Assembly (NCBI RefSeq): GCF_907163085.1
Contig: NZ_CAJQTX010000005.1
Coordinates: forward strand, 310,001 to 374,000
Origin: Candidatus Accumulibacter sp. ACC003
Lineage (GTDB): Bacteria; Pseudomonadota; Gammaproteobacteria; Burkholderiales; Rhodocyclaceae
Reading direction: 5' to 3'
DNA length: 64,000 bases
A program made the position numbers and the translations under genes. Shown one piece after another: positions 48,641-59,377 of this stretch. Numbering within the stretch: position 1 is the first letter of the stretch; every line of letters begins with the position of its first letter. The notes under the pieces were generated by a model. The model ran no database searches and was not told the origin of the DNA. It saw nothing but the letters and a program-made list of their open reading frames with translations.

Positions 48641-48945
48641 GATTGTCCCGGTTGCGTGGGTGTTGGGTGGACGCCGTGCCGCTGGCACTTGACTGGCGGC
48701 AAAGCCGTTACAATGGGCGCTTCAAACTGACCACAGCAGCGTCTCGCTGCGCGGTCGACCGCCCCTTCGACCGCTCGTCTTTCCTTCTGGAAACCGCATG
48801 AAAACCAGCGCTGCCGCTGCCCCGCCCGACGCAATTGCCGAGCAGATCGCGCCAGCGGCGCCGATGGGCATTTACCCGGCCATCCCGACATTCTAGTGAC
48901 GCCAGCCGCCGATTGGCAAAAGTCTCCGGACCGGGGCGGACCGTG
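48641..48945. other. Divergent intergenic region between glnE and the yhdP-type gene
   Basis: About 300 bp. A good -10 box, TACAAT, lies at 48709-48714 on the plus strand; a TTGACT at 48689-48694 is only 14 bp upstream, too close for a standard sigma-70 spacer. A short frame at 48798-48896 (ATG to TAG, 32 codons, Ala/Pro-rich) has no convincing ribosome site and is probably not a gene. Confidence 0.4.
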
Positions 48946-51900
48946 ATGCGTCAGGGAGAACTGCGCCCAGCGCTCTACCACCGCTTCCATTTTCTCCTGC
49001 CGCTGCTCGCGCAGCCACTGCTGGGCAGCGGCAGGCGGATCGCTGTCCGCAGCTTCTGGCTGCTCTATTTCGCTTTTGTGCTACTGGTCCTGATGCTGCG
49101 CTATCTGGTATTGCCGAGCATCGATCACTATCGGCCTGAAATCGAGGAGCAGCTCAGCCGCCATCTCGGGCTGGCGGTCAGCATCGGGCGGATTGACGCC
49201 AGCTGGGACGGGCTCAGTCCGCATCTGACGCTTTCCGAGGTGCTCATCGCCGACCGTCAGGGCCAGCCGGCGCTGACGCTGATGCGCGTGCACGGCGTCC
49301 TGGCGTGGTCGTCGGTCCCGCTCCTGGCGCTGCGCCTCGCTTTGCTGCAGGTCGACGAGCCAACGCTGCATCTGCGTCGCGACAGCGACGGCCACTTCTT
49401 CGTCGCCGGCATTGCCGTCGATCCGCAGGGTGGCGACGGCAATGCCGGTGACTGGGTGCTGGCCCAGAAACGGATTCTCGTCAGCGGCGCAACGGTCGTC
49501 TGGGAAGACGCCAAACGCCAGGCACCGCCGCTGATTCTCGAGGACGTCAATTTTCGCCTCGACAACGATGGCCGCCAACACCGCTTCGGCCTGACCGCCT
49601 TGCCGCCGCCGGAGCTGGCGGCAAAAATCGACCTGCGCGGCGACTTTCGCGGCCGGAAACTCGAGCAGCTGGCGTCCTGGAATGGCCAGGCATTCGTCCA
49701 GGTCGACTACAGCGATCTCGCGGCATGGCGCACCTGGGTCGATTACCCGGTCGCGCTGCCGAATGGCCGCGGCGCGCTGCGCGCCTGGGCAGGCGTTGCC
49801 GAAGGCGACTTGCACGAACTGACGGCCGACCTTGCGCTCGACGACGTCAGCCTGCGCCTGGCAGAGGACCTACCAACGCTCGAACTGGCGCAGATGAGCG
49901 GCCGCGTCGGCGTCCACTGGTCGACCGCCGGCGCCAGCATCGATGGGCAAGGCGTCGAACTGAGCACGCGTCCGCCAGAAGCCGGGCGCGCGGATGCACC
50001 GCCACAAATTCGCGTCGAACCGACCAATTTCCACGTCGATTGGCAACGCCAGCCTGATGGCGTGTCGCTGCACGGCAAGGCGACGGCCAGCGTTCTGGAA
50101 CTCGGCGCGCTGGCCAGCCTGGCCGCGTACCTGCCGGTTGACGCGCGATCGCGCCAACTGTTGGACGATTTTGCGCCACGTGGCCGCATCAGCCAGCTGC
50201 GTGCGCAGTGGACCGCCGACGACCAGGGCGTACAGGACTATGCGCTGAAAGGCCAATTCGAGCGACTGGCGGTACGGGCCAATGGCGCGTTTCCGGGTGC
50301 CTCCGGGCTTTCCGGGCTGATCGACGCCAACGAGCAGGGCGGCACGGCGAACCTCGCCGCCAAGGACGTGCGCATCGATCTGCCGAGCGTCTTTCCCGAG
50401 TCGTCGATTGCCCTCGACACGCTGACGGCGCGCGCCAGCTGGAAGATCAAGCAGGGCGTGCTCGACGCCGAACTGTCGAGCGCCGAATTTGCCGGGCCCG
50501 ACGCGGCCGGTTCGGCGCAGGGGACTTACCAGCATGGCGCGGCAGGGCCGGGACGCATCGACCTCAGCGCCGCACTGACGCGTGCCGACGCGCGCGCCGT
50601 CTGGCGTTACATGCCGGCGGCGATCAATCGCGATGCCCGCCATTGGCTTCGCGACGCCCTGAAATCGGGTGCCGCCAGCGAGGCCAGGCTGGTACTCAAG
50701 GGCGATCTGGCGAATTTCCCATTCCTCGACCGCAAGCAGGGCCAGTTCCTGGTCACCGTCAAGGCCCAGGACGTGACGCTCGACTACGGAACCGGCTGGC
50801 CGGAAATTACCGACCTCGACGCCGATCTTCGGTTCGAGGGTGTCGGCATGCTCATCAATGTCCAACGCGGCTCGATTCTTGGCGCCCGGCTGTTGCCGAC
50901 GCGCGCCGAAATCCCCGATTTCGACGCGCCGGTGTCTACGCTGAAAATAAAGGGGCGCGTCGAAGGAGAGACTTCACGGTTTCTGAAATTCATCACCGCC
51001 AGCCCGGTGGCCGAGCAGATCGATCACTTTACCGACGCGATGAGCGCCAGCGGCAAGGGCCGGCTGGATATAGGGCTGGTGATACCGCTCGAAGAAGCTC
51101 GCCTGGGCGACTCGAAAATCGACGGCAATTACGCCTTTCTGGCCAACGAGGTGGTCGTCGATCCGGCGCTGCCGCCGCTGCAGCAAGTCAACGGCCGCTT
51201 GCAGTTCTCGGCCAAGGACCTGCGCATACCGGCGATCAAGGCGACGCTGCTTGGTGGCCCGCTCAAGATCACGGGTGGCGTAGACGATGGCAAGGTCCAT
51301 CTCACCGTCGACGGACGAGTGGGAGTCGACGAACTGCGAGGACTGGCCGACTTGCCGCTGCTCGACAAGCTCGCAGGCGAGGCCGCGTATCGTGCCGAGA
51401 TCCACATCAAGAGCCATCAAGCCGAATTGGCGCTTGACTCGGACATGGTCGGCGTCACGTCAACGCTGCCGCCACCGTTCGCCAAGAGCGCCAGCGATGA
51501 AATGCCTCTGCACCTCGATCGCATCATGCTGCCGGCGACACCTCCGGCAGCCGCGAGCAAGCTGCCGACGGTGACCCGCGAACAACTGCGCGCCACTCTC
51601 GGCCGCGTTCTCAGCCTGCACCTGATCCAGCGCAAACAGGGTGACGAACATTCCATCGAGAGCGCTGCAGTGGCCATCGGCAGGCCATTGAAGGCCTTGC
51701 CCGATAGCGGCATCGATGTCGGTGTCAGCACGCGGGTGCTCGACGTCGACTACTGGCGGAAGGCCCTGGCCAACCGCGGCAAGGACAGCACTACCAAATC
51801 AGCGCCTGGCGCCGCCTTGCCCGTCGCGGTCGACGTCAAGGCCGGCGAAGTCGTCGTCTCGGGCTGGCGCTACAGCGACGTCACGCTGACGCTTGCCGGC

Positions 51901-52965
51901 GTCAATCGGGTGTGGCGGGCGAAGCTGCTGTCGCGAGAAGCGGCCGGTGGCTTCCGCTGGGACGGCGAGGGCGCCGGCAAATTAACCGCAAGACTGCAAA
52001 AGTGGCAACTGCCGGCAAAGAACGAGCAGAGCGCCGAAGCTGTCCAGCCCGGCGACGCGCTGCAGGAGTTGCCGGCTCTCGACATCGTCGTCGACGACTT
52101 CGTCGTCGGCGTCCGCCGCTTTGGACGCCTCGACGTGCAAGCACACAACGACGGCGGCATCTGGCGGCTCGACAAGATCGAACTGCTCAACCCGGCCGCG
52201 CGGTTTTCCGGTACCGGACAGTGGCAGGTCGCCAAGGGTAACCGCACGCAACTCGACTTTGCGCTGGATAGCAGTGACGTCGGCAAGCTGCTCGAGCGGC
52301 TCGGCTATGCCGGAGCCGTACGCGGTGGCAAAGCCAACATGCTCGGCAAACTCGCCTGGAGCGGACCGCCGGAGGGCCTGGACTACGCGACGCTGAGCGG
52401 CGAGATGCAGTTGGCGGCGAGCAATGGCCAATTCCTCAAGCTCGACCCCGGCGCCGCCGGCAAGCTGCTCGGCCTGATCAGCTTGCAGGGTCTGCCGCGT
52501 CGCTTCACGCTTGATTTCGGCGATGTCTTCAGCGAAGGTTTCGCTTTCGACAGCATCAACGGGAAAATGACCGTCAAGGATGGCCTGATGCGTACCGACC
52601 GGCTGCAGATCGATGGCCCCGGCGCACGCGTGCTGATGCGCGGCGAAGCCGACCTCAAGAACGAAACTCAGCGGCTCAACGTCAATGTGCAGCCCGAACT
52701 CGGTGGTAGCGCGGCGCTGGGCGTCGCGGTAATCAACCCGCTCGCCGGTGTGGCGACGCTGCTGGCGCACAAGATGCTGCAGAATCCGCTCAACAAGATG
52801 TTCAGTTTCGAGTATCTGATCACCGGCAAGTGGAGTGATCCGACGGTCGAGAGAATTTCGAGTGGCTCGGCATGGACCTCGCCGACGGCGCCAGTACCCG
52901 CAGCAGAAGCGACGCCGCAGACCACACCCGCAACCGGAGCAAGCCATGAACCCACCCAGCAATAA
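48946..52965 (+). CDS. YhdP/AsmA-like envelope protein
   Basis: A 1339-aa protein of the YhdP family (AsmA-like superfamily), anchored by one N-terminal helix (about residues 24-46) with the bulk in the periplasm. The C-terminal part has the family pattern (GGKANMLGKLAW, INGKMTVKDGLMRTDRLQIDGPG region, INPLAGVATLLAHKML). YhdP-like proteins are large beta-rich bridges implicated in moving phospholipids to the outer membrane. ATG 48946 was chosen because it starts shortly before the anchor helix; a frame open upstream to 48835 is not conserved. It overlaps the nitrilase-family gene by 20 bp. Confidence 0.9.
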   Translation: MRQGELRPALYHRFHFLLPLLAQPLLGSGRRIAVRSFWLLYFAFVLLVLMLRYLVLPSIDHYRPEIEEQLSRHLGLAVSIGRIDASWDGLSPHLTLSEVLIADRQGQPALTLMRVHGVLAWSSVPLLALRLALLQVDEPTLHLRRDSDGHFFVAGIAVDPQGGDGNAGDWVLAQKRILVSGATVVWEDAKRQAPPLILEDVNFRLDNDGRQHRFGLTALPPPELAAKIDLRGDFRGRKLEQLASWNGQAFVQVDYSDLAAWRTWVDYPVALPNGRGALRAWAGVAEGDLHELTADLALDDVSLRLAEDLPTLELAQMSGRVGVHWSTAGASIDGQGVELSTRPPEAGRADAPPQIRVEPTNFHVDWQRQPDGVSLHGKATASVLELGALASLAAYLPVDARSRQLLDDFAPRGRISQLRAQWTADDQGVQDYALKGQFERLAVRANGAFPGASGLSGLIDANEQGGTANLAAKDVRIDLPSVFPESSIALDTLTARASWKIKQGVLDAELSSAEFAGPDAAGSAQGTYQHGAAGPGRIDLSAALTRADARAVWRYMPAAINRDARHWLRDALKSGAASEARLVLKGDLANFPFLDRKQGQFLVTVKAQDVTLDYGTGWPEITDLDADLRFEGVGMLINVQRGSILGARLLPTRAEIPDFDAPVSTLKIKGRVEGETSRFLKFITASPVAEQIDHFTDAMSASGKGRLDIGLVIPLEEARLGDSKIDGNYAFLANEVVVDPALPPLQQVNGRLQFSAKDLRIPAIKATLLGGPLKITGGVDDGKVHLTVDGRVGVDELRGLADLPLLDKLAGEAAYRAEIHIKSHQAELALDSDMVGVTSTLPPPFAKSASDEMPLHLDRIMLPATPPAAASKLPTVTREQLRATLGRVLSLHLIQRKQGDEHSIESAAVAIGRPLKALPDSGIDVGVSTRVLDVDYWRKALANRGKDSTTKSAPGAALPVAVDVKAGEVVVSGWRYSDVTLTLAGVNRVWRAKLLSREAAGGFRWDGEGAGKLTARLQKWQLPAKNEQSAEAVQPGDALQELPALDIVVDDFVVGVRRFGRLDVQAHNDGGIWRLDKIELLNPAARFSGTGQWQVAKGNRTQLDFALDSSDVGKLLERLGYAGAVRGGKANMLGKLAWSGPPEGLDYATLSGEMQLAASNGQFLKLDPGAAGKLLGLISLQGLPRRFTLDFGDVFSEGFAFDSINGKMTVKDGLMRTDRLQIDGPGARVLMRGEADLKNETQRLNVNVQPELGGSAALGVAVINPLAGVATLLAHKMLQNPLNKMFSFEYLITGKWSDPTVERISSGSAWTSPTAPVPAAEATPQTTPATGASHEPTQQ

Positions 52966-53791
52966 GCGGCCAAGCGATTCGCCAGCAGCGACCAGCCTGC
53001 GGGTGGCGGCCGTGCAGATGGTGTCGACACCGCGCGTCGACGACAACCTGCGGACCGCCGCAGAGCGCATCGGCGAGGCCGTCGCGCAGGGTGCCAAACT
53101 GGTCGTCTTGCCCGAATATTTCGCAATCATGGGCATGAGCGATGCCGACAAGGTGCGCGTGCGTGAGGAAGACGGTGCTGGACCGATCCAGGATTTTCTC
53201 GCCAACTGTGCCCGCGAGCACGGCATCTGGCTGATCGGCGGCTCGCTGCCGCTGCGCGCCGAGCGCAGCGACAAGGTGCTCAATTCGAGTCTCGCCTACA
53301 ATCCGCAGGGACAACGCGTCGCGCGTTATGACAAGATCCACCTCTTCGGCTTTCGCCAGGAGAGCGAGTCGTACGACGAGAGCGCGACGATCCAGGCCGG
53401 CGCGCAACCGGTCGCCTTCAGCACGCCCTTTGGCCGCGTTGGCCTGTCGATCTGCTACGACCTCAGATTCCCGGAGCTTTATCGGGCGCTGGGTGTCACA
53501 GAGCTGTTGCTGGTTCCGGCGGCCTTCACCGAAACCACCGGGCGGGCGCACTGGGAAATCCTGCTGCGCGCACGGGCCATCGAAAACCAGTGCTATGTGC
53601 TGGCGGCGGCGCAGGGCGGACGCCACGAAAACGGCCGCGAAACACACGGCAACAGCATGCTGATCGACCCCTGGGGCGAGATCCTGGACCGCCGGCTGAA
53701 GGGACCGGGAATCATCGTCGGCGACCTCGAACAAGACCGCCTGAGCACCGTCCGCGCCAGTTTGCCGGCGCTCAAGCACCGCGTCATGTAA
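52946..53791 (+). CDS. Nitrilase-superfamily amidohydrolase (Nit1/NitB-like)
   Basis: A 281-aa carbon-nitrogen hydrolase with the catalytic triad Glu (LVVLPEYF), Lys (YDKIHLFGF) and Cys (SICYDLRFPELYR). The sequence around Lys and Cys matches the Nit group that hydrolyses deaminated glutathione to repair metabolic damage. It overlaps the end of the yhdP-type gene and precedes tldD, an order common in betaproteobacteria. Confidence 0.92.
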   Translation: MNPPSNKRPSDSPAATSLRVAAVQMVSTPRVDDNLRTAAERIGEAVAQGAKLVVLPEYFAIMGMSDADKVRVREEDGAGPIQDFLANCAREHGIWLIGGSLPLRAERSDKVLNSSLAYNPQGQRVARYDKIHLFGFRQESESYDESATIQAGAQPVAFSTPFGRVGLSICYDLRFPELYRALGVTELLLVPAAFTETTGRAHWEILLRARAIENQCYVLAAAQGGRHENGRETHGNSMLIDPWGEILDRRLKGPGIIVGDLEQDRLSTVRASLPALKHRVM

Positions 53792-53936
53792 GCAGCAAAC
53801 GCTCCGCAACTATCGAGACGCCCCTGATCATGAAAGCCATGACCCCATCCCCGACCCTTCTCCCGCACGCGCGCGAAGGGCGCTTCGTGAGTCGCCAACG
53901 CGACTTTCACGGTAACGCAGAACAAACGGAAAGTTG
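53792..53936. other. Intergenic region before tldD with a short hairpin
   Basis: A hairpin at 53886-53911 (CGTGAGTCGC, CAAC loop, GCGAC-TTT-CACG) lies 26 bp before the tldD start. It has no U-tract. Nothing else is apparent in this stretch. Confidence 0.3.
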
Positions 53937-55388
53937 ATGAACGCAAAACAGCAAACGCTACTCACGCAGGCGCAGAAAACCCTGCTCACGCCATACGGCC
54001 TCGACGTCGCCGACCTGACGCGGGTCTTTGGCAAAATCATGACCCACCAGGTCGATTACGCCGATCTCTACTTCCAGTACAGCCGTTCCGAAGGCTGGAG
54101 CCTTGAGGAGGGAATCGTCAAGGCCGGCAGTTTCAACATCGACGAAGGCGTCGGCGTGCGCGCCGTGGCGGGCGAAAAAACGGCCTTCGCCTACTCGGAC
54201 GATATCAGCGTGCAGGCGCTCGGTGACGCCGCCGCCGCGGTGCGCGCGATTGCTGCCGCCGGCAAGCAACAACGCGTGCCGGCGCTGAAGCGAAGCACTG
54301 GCCAGCACACCCTGTACGTGCCACACGACCCGCTGGCGTCACTCGACGCCGCCAGCAAGGTCAAGCTGCTCGAACGCCTCGAAGCGCTGGCCCGCGCCGA
54401 GGACCACCGCGTCACGCAGGTGATGGCGCATCTGGCGGGTGAATACGAGGTGATTCTGGTGGCCGGCAGCGATGGTCGGCTGGCCGCCGACATCCGGCCG
54501 CTGGTCCGCGTTTCGCTGACCGTCATCGTCGAAGAACGCGGGCAGCGCGAGCAGGGATCGGCGGGCGGTGGCGGGCGCACCGACTACAGCTGTTTTACCG
54601 ACGACGTGCTGCATGGTTACGCGCGTGACGCCGTACACCAGGCGCTGACCAATCTCGTCGCGCGTCCGGCGCCGGCCGGAACGATGACCGTGGTGCTCGG
54701 ACCCGGCTGGCCGGGAATCCTGCTGCACGAGGCGGTCGGGCACGGCCTCGAGGGCGACTTCAATCGCAAGGGCAGTTCGACCTTCGCCGGTCGCATCGGT
54801 AGCCGCGTGGCGTCGAAAGGCGTCACGGTCATCGACGACGGCACGATTCCCGATCGCCGCGGTTCGCTGAACATCGACGATGAAGGCAATCCGACGCAGC
54901 GTACGGTGCTGATCGAGGACGGCATCCTGGTGGCTTACATGCAGGACAGCCTGAACGCGCGCCTGAGCGGCGTCGCGCCAACCGGCAACGGGCGGCGCGA
55001 GTCCTTCGCGCACTTGCCGCTGCCACGGATGACCAACACGACCATGCTGAATGGCGACAAGAGCGCCGAGGAAATCATCAAGTCGGTCAAGAAAGGCATT
55101 TACGCGGTCAATTTTGGCGGCGGCCAGGTCGATATCACCAATGGCAAGTTCGTCTTCTCGATGTCCGAGGCCTACCTGATCGAGAACGGCAAGATCGGCA
55201 CTCCGGTCAAGGGCGCGACGCTGATCGGCAGTGGTCCGGACGCCATGAACCAGGTGTCGATGATCGGCAACGACATGTGTCTCGATCCGGGCGTTGGCAC
55301 CTGTGGCAAGGAAGGGCAGAGCGTGCCGGTCGGCGTCGGCCAGCCGACACTGCGCCTCGATGGGCTGACCGTCGGCGGTACGGCCTAG
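53937..55388 (+). CDS. tldD: TldD metalloprotease subunit
   Basis: A 483-aa protein. The metal-binding motif HEAVGH lies near residue 264 in [20 protein letters not shown], and the C-terminal region contains the conserved [20 protein letters not shown]. TldD and TldE form a heterodimeric peptidase that trims unfolded or modified peptides. The tldE gene is not in this window. ATG 53937 is used; the preceding TTG also lies in frame. Confidence 0.95.
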   Translation: MNAKQQTLLTQAQKTLLTPYGLDVADLTRVFGKIMTHQVDYADLYFQYSRSEGWSLEEGIVKAGSFNIDEGVGVRAVAGEKTAFAYSDDISVQALGDAAAAVRAIAAAGKQQRVPALKRSTGQHTLYVPHDPLASLDAASKVKLLERLEALARAEDHRVTQVMAHLAGEYEVILVAGSDGRLAADIRPLVRVSLTVIVEERGQREQGSAGGGGRTDYSCFTDDVLHGYARDAVHQALTNLVARPAPAGTMTVVLGPGWPGILLHEAVGHGLEGDFNRKGSSTFAGRIGSRVASKGVTVIDDGTIPDRRGSLNIDDEGNPTQRTVLIEDGILVAYMQDSLNARLSGVAPTGNGRRESFAHLPLPRMTNTTMLNGDKSAEEIIKSVKKGIYAVNFGGGQVDITNGKFVFSMSEAYLIENGKIGTPVKGATLIGSGPDAMNQVSMIGNDMCLDPGVGTCGKEGQSVPVGVGQPTLRLDGLTVGGTA

Positions 55389-55471
55389 GCGGCGGGCGCT
55401 GCCACTAGCCTGGCCGCGGACGCCGGGCGGGGGCAAAATTTTTTGCTGCTGATGAGCGGGCCCGCCGCCCG

Positions 55472-55477
55472 TATAAT
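55472..55477 (+). promoter_or_regulatory. Consensus -10 box upstream of the mscS-type gene
   Basis: A perfect TATAAT lies 48 bp before the start of the mscS-type gene. No good -35 element is found at 16-18 bp; the GC-rich spacer has only weak candidates. It probably starts the transcript of the following gene. Confidence 0.5.
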
Positions 55478-55525
55478 CGCGCGCGTCTACCCCTTTTTTA
55501 CCTCTTTCCTCGTCTGGATTTCGTC

Positions 55526-57191
55526 ATGAACCCCGTTCGCGCCTGCTCCAAGCTCTTCGCACCGCTGTCCTGGCTGTGGCTGGCCTGCTGCCTGTTCTTC
55601 GTCAGCGCCGCGGCGGGCGCCAGCGCGGAAGAGCCGCCGCTCACCGGCGAGGCCATCCTTTACCATAATTTCCGACCGATCGTCACCTTTCGCGCGAGCG
55701 TCCTCGGCGCCTCGCCGGCAGCCCGCGCCCGCCGCTCGGCAGAGCGCATCGACAACCTGACGCCGGCGCAGATGGTGCTGCCGGTCGAGATCACGCCGAT
55801 CACGCTGGACGGCGTCCCTGCCGTCACCCTGACCGCCGGCGGCACACTTCTCTTCGGCATCTCCGAGAACGACCTCGACCCGCAGGAGAAGCTGAGCCTC
55901 GAACAGGTCGCCGAAAGCGCCCAGCAGAAAATCTCCGCGGCGCTGCAGGCGGACGCCGAACAACGTCAACCCAAGGTGCTGCTGGTGGGATTCGGTCTGT
56001 CGGCGGTAGCCACGGTGATCGGCTTCGCGCTGCTCTGGCTGATCGCGCGCGCGACGCGACTGCTGATCGCTCGCTTGCAAAGCGTCATCGAAAAGGAAGA
56101 CGCCGGCAACACGCTGCGCTGGGCACGGCACAGGCTGGTTGCTCGTACAGCGCGTATCGCAGCTGTTCATGGGATTCCTGTGGCTGAGCGTCGCCTATCT
56201 GTGGCTGACCTACGTCCTCGCGCGCTTCCCGCTCACCGAGCCGCTCGGCGAACGGCTCGGTGACTTCCTCCTGAATTTGCTCGAGACCATCGGCACCAGT
56301 TTCATCGGCGCCATGCCCTCGCTGACCACAGCGGTGGTGATCCTGTTCATGACCAAGGCCACCAACGACGCGATCGGCAATTTCTTCAAGGCCGCCAAGG
56401 CTGGCCGGGTGCAGGCCCCGGGCCTGCATGCCGACACCGTCGCCGCCACCCAGCGGCTGGTGACGATCATGGTCTGGGGGCTGGGAATCGCCATCGCCTA
56501 CCCGTTCATTCCGATGTCGAACAGCGACGCCTTCAAGGGCTTGTCGGTCATGTTCGGCTTCATGTTCACGCTCGGCTCGGCGGGAATCGTCAATCAGCTG
56601 ATGAGCGGTTTGGTGCTGGTCTATGCGCGCGCGCTGTCGGTCGGCGATTTCGTCGAGATCGGCGACAACGCTGGCGTCGTCAGCCAGGTCGGCGTGCTGT
56701 CGACCAAGATCATCAACATGCGCAACGAGGAAGTGACGATTCCCAATGCGGTGCTGGTCAGCAACCCGATCCGCAACTTCTCGCGGCTCGCCGGCGAACG
56801 CGGAACGCTGGTATCGACCAAAGTGACGATCGGCTACGACACGCCATGGCGGCAGGTGCACGCCATGCTGATCGCCGCGGCCGAGCTGACGCCCGGCTTG
56901 CGGCCGCTGCCAACGCCCTTCGTCTATCAACGTGGCCTGGCCGACTGGTACGTCGAATACGAGCTCTTCGCGCACATGGACGAGCCGCTCGAAAGGGTCG
57001 CCGTGCTCTCGGGGCTGCACGCCAACATCCAGGACCAGTTCAATACCTACGGCGTCCAGATCATGTCACCGCACTTCAATTCGCAGCCGGCGACCAATCT
57101 GGTCGTGCCGCCCGACGGCTGGCACGCCGCTCCGGCCGCTCCAGCTGCGTCGAACGGCAACGGTCAGCGGCCAGGCAAACAACACGGCTAG
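55526..57191 (+). pseudogene. MscS-type mechanosensitive channel, frameshifted
   Basis: Two overlapping frames make one protein. The first (from ATG 55526) gives a signal peptide, a periplasmic domain and the first membrane helix (LLVGFGLSAVATVIGFALLWLIA region). The second, continuing to 57191, gives the remaining helices and the MscS core (GSAGIVNQLMSGLVLVYARALSVGDFVEIGD region, VLVSNPIRNFSR). The frame changes near 56137; removing one G of the CTGGTT run there would restore RLLLVQRVSQLFMGF. It may be a true pseudogene or a sequencing error. The intact protein would be about 554 aa. Confidence 0.85.
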
Positions 57192-57262
57192 CCGTCGCGC
57201 CGCCACACCGCGCGGCGCTGCACACGCTCCAGCAATCGACGGCGCGTCGAGAGAGAGTCCCC

Positions 57263-59278
57263 ATGTTGAGCTTTGCCATCACCGTTTTCCTTTCGGCCTT
57301 CCTGCTATTCCAGATCCAGCCGATCATCGCCAAGATGATCCTGCCGTGGTTCGGCGGCTCGTCGTCGGTGTGGAGTACCTGCCTGGTCTTCTTTCAGGCC
57401 GAGCTTCTGCTTGGTTACCTGTACGTCCATCTGCTGCACGAACTGCTGTCGCCGCGACGCCAGAATATCGTCCATTGCGTGTTGCTGATTCTCAGTGCGG
57501 CGACGCTGCCGGTGATCGCCAACCCGGCCTGGCGCGACGCCGCTTTTTCCAGCCCGACGTGGAACGTGCTGGTGGTGCTGGCGGCGGCGGTCGGCATGCC
57601 GTACCTGCTGCTATCGACCACCGGGCCGCTGATGCAGGCCTGGTATGCGCGGACCTTCACCAGCGTCATGCCCTACCGTCTGTATGCGCTGTCGAACCTG
57701 GCGTCGATGATTGCCCTGCTCAGCTATCCGGTGCTCGTCGAGCCTTACTTTCCGGTGCACGATCAGGCGATGGCCTGGTCGGCGGCTTACGTTCTCTTCA
57801 TCGTCGCATGTCTGGCCAGCGCGCGTTTGTCGTGGCAAGGGGTGCCGGCCGAGCAGCGCGAGCGGACACCGGCACGCAGCGAAACGGTGCCGCGTCCGCC
57901 CTTGAGCGAGTGCCTGTTGTGGATCGGCCTGGCGATGACCGCTTCGCTGTTGCTGCTGGCGATGACCCGCCACCTGACGCAGGACGTCGCGCCGGTGCCC
58001 TTCCTGTGGGTGCTGCCGCTGAGCATCTACCTGCTGAGCTTCATCCTCTGTTTCGACGCGCCGCGCTACTACTACCGGCCGGGATTCCTGGTGGCCCTGC
58101 CGGTCGCCTTGTTCGCTGTCGACCGCGTACTCGACGGCGGCATGGACGTGCCGATGCTGGTCACGCTGATGTGCTTGTCGCTGTTCGTTTTCTGCATGGT
58201 TTGCCACGGCGAGCTGGTCAGACGGCGACCGGCCGTTCGCCACCTGACCTTGTTCTATCTGATGCTATCGATCGGCGGTGCGCTCGGCGGCAGCTTCGTC
58301 GGCCTGCTCGCGCCGGTTATTTTCAACGCCTATTTCGAGCTACCGATCGGCCTGTTCCTGTGCGCCGCGCTGGTGATCGTCGTTCTCTGGCGCGAGCTGC
58401 AGCCACGCTGGCGGGTGCTGTTACTGGCGGCGCTGCTCGCTTACGGCTACCGCCTCGGCGGCATCGCGGTCGCCTACGTCGAAGATTATCGGCTGGTGCA
58501 GCGCAACTTTTACGGCCAGGTACGGATCGCCGACGTCAGCGACGACGAACTCGGCGTCAAGCGCAAGATGTTCCACGGGCGCGTCAATCACGGCGAGCAA
58601 TTCCTGTCGCCCGAGTACCGTCGGCAGCCGACTGCCTACTATTGCCACGAGTCGGGAATTGGCCAGGCGCTGCACAGCCTCGCCGGCGGCAAGCCGCTGC
58701 ATATCGGCATTCTCGGCCTCGGCACCGGCACGCTCGCCGCCTACGGGCGCGCGGGTGACGAAATGCGGATGTACGAAATCAATGACCAGGTCGTCGACCT
58801 GGCGCGCAGCGAATTCAGCTACCTCGCCGACAGCGCCGCAACGATCGTTCCGGTTCTTGGCGACGGCCGCCTGATGCTCGAACGCGAGCCGCCGCAGAAT
58901 TTTGACGTGCTGGCGATCGACGCATTTTCCGGCGATTCGATCCCGACGCACCTGCTGACTCTCGAGGCGATGCGGGCGTATCAGCGGCATATGAAGAGCG
59001 ATGGCCTGCTGGCCCTGCACATCACCAACCGCTACCTCGACCTGCGTCCGGTCGTCGCCGCGGCCGCTGCCGAGTTGGGGATGAGCGCCCTGATCTTTGA
59101 CTTCGATCCGCCCGATGGCGATCGCTTCTGCCGCCATTCGGTGTGGGTGCTGCTGGCGTCGCCCGAGCGCGCTGCACAGCTGCCGGAAGCGCTGCGCAGC
59201 GCCGAGAAACTGACGCCCCGGCCGGGCTTCACGCCCTGGACCGACAGCTTCTCGAACCTCCTGGGTATTCTGCAATGA
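57263..59278 (+). CDS. Membrane-fused spermidine synthase-like protein
   Basis: A 671-aa protein. The N-terminal 400 residues form about 11-12 membrane helices (QIQPIIAKMILPWFGGSSSVWSTCLVFFQ region). The C-terminal half is a SpeE-like Rossmann domain (LGLGTGTLAAYG near 482, YEINDQVVDLA near 507, GDGRLMLE near 533, DAFSGDSIPTHLL near 552). This fusion is widespread in proteobacteria; whether it makes polyamines is not established. ATG 57263 has GAGAGAG upstream. A frame open from 56846 runs inside the mscS-type gene and is rejected. Confidence 0.88.
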   Translation: MLSFAITVFLSAFLLFQIQPIIAKMILPWFGGSSSVWSTCLVFFQAELLLGYLYVHLLHELLSPRRQNIVHCVLLILSAATLPVIANPAWRDAAFSSPTWNVLVVLAAAVGMPYLLLSTTGPLMQAWYARTFTSVMPYRLYALSNLASMIALLSYPVLVEPYFPVHDQAMAWSAAYVLFIVACLASARLSWQGVPAEQRERTPARSETVPRPPLSECLLWIGLAMTASLLLLAMTRHLTQDVAPVPFLWVLPLSIYLLSFILCFDAPRYYYRPGFLVALPVALFAVDRVLDGGMDVPMLVTLMCLSLFVFCMVCHGELVRRRPAVRHLTLFYLMLSIGGALGGSFVGLLAPVIFNAYFELPIGLFLCAALVIVVLWRELQPRWRVLLLAALLAYGYRLGGIAVAYVEDYRLVQRNFYGQVRIADVSDDELGVKRKMFHGRVNHGEQFLSPEYRRQPTAYYCHESGIGQALHSLAGGKPLHIGILGLGTGTLAAYGRAGDEMRMYEINDQVVDLARSEFSYLADSAATIVPVLGDGRLMLEREPPQNFDVLAIDAFSGDSIPTHLLTLEAMRAYQRHMKSDGLLALHITNRYLDLRPVVAAAAAELGMSALIFDFDPPDGDRFCRHSVWVLLASPERAAQLPEALRSAEKLTPRPGFTPWTDSFSNLLGILQ

Positions 59279-59377
59279 GCGCCCGGCGTCAGCCGCGACC
59301 GAGGTGAACGGTAGCAAGCTGCCGGCTACGGAAAGGCCAGGCGCGAATCGCTAGCGGCATTGCAGGGGGATAGGCAA

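Noticed and set aside
48683-48714. TGGCAC as a possible sigma-54 element, and TTGACT/TACAAT as a sigma-70 promoter
   Set aside because: No GC element follows at the sigma-54 spacing, and the sigma-70 hexamers are only 14 bp apart; only the -10 box was kept as a note.
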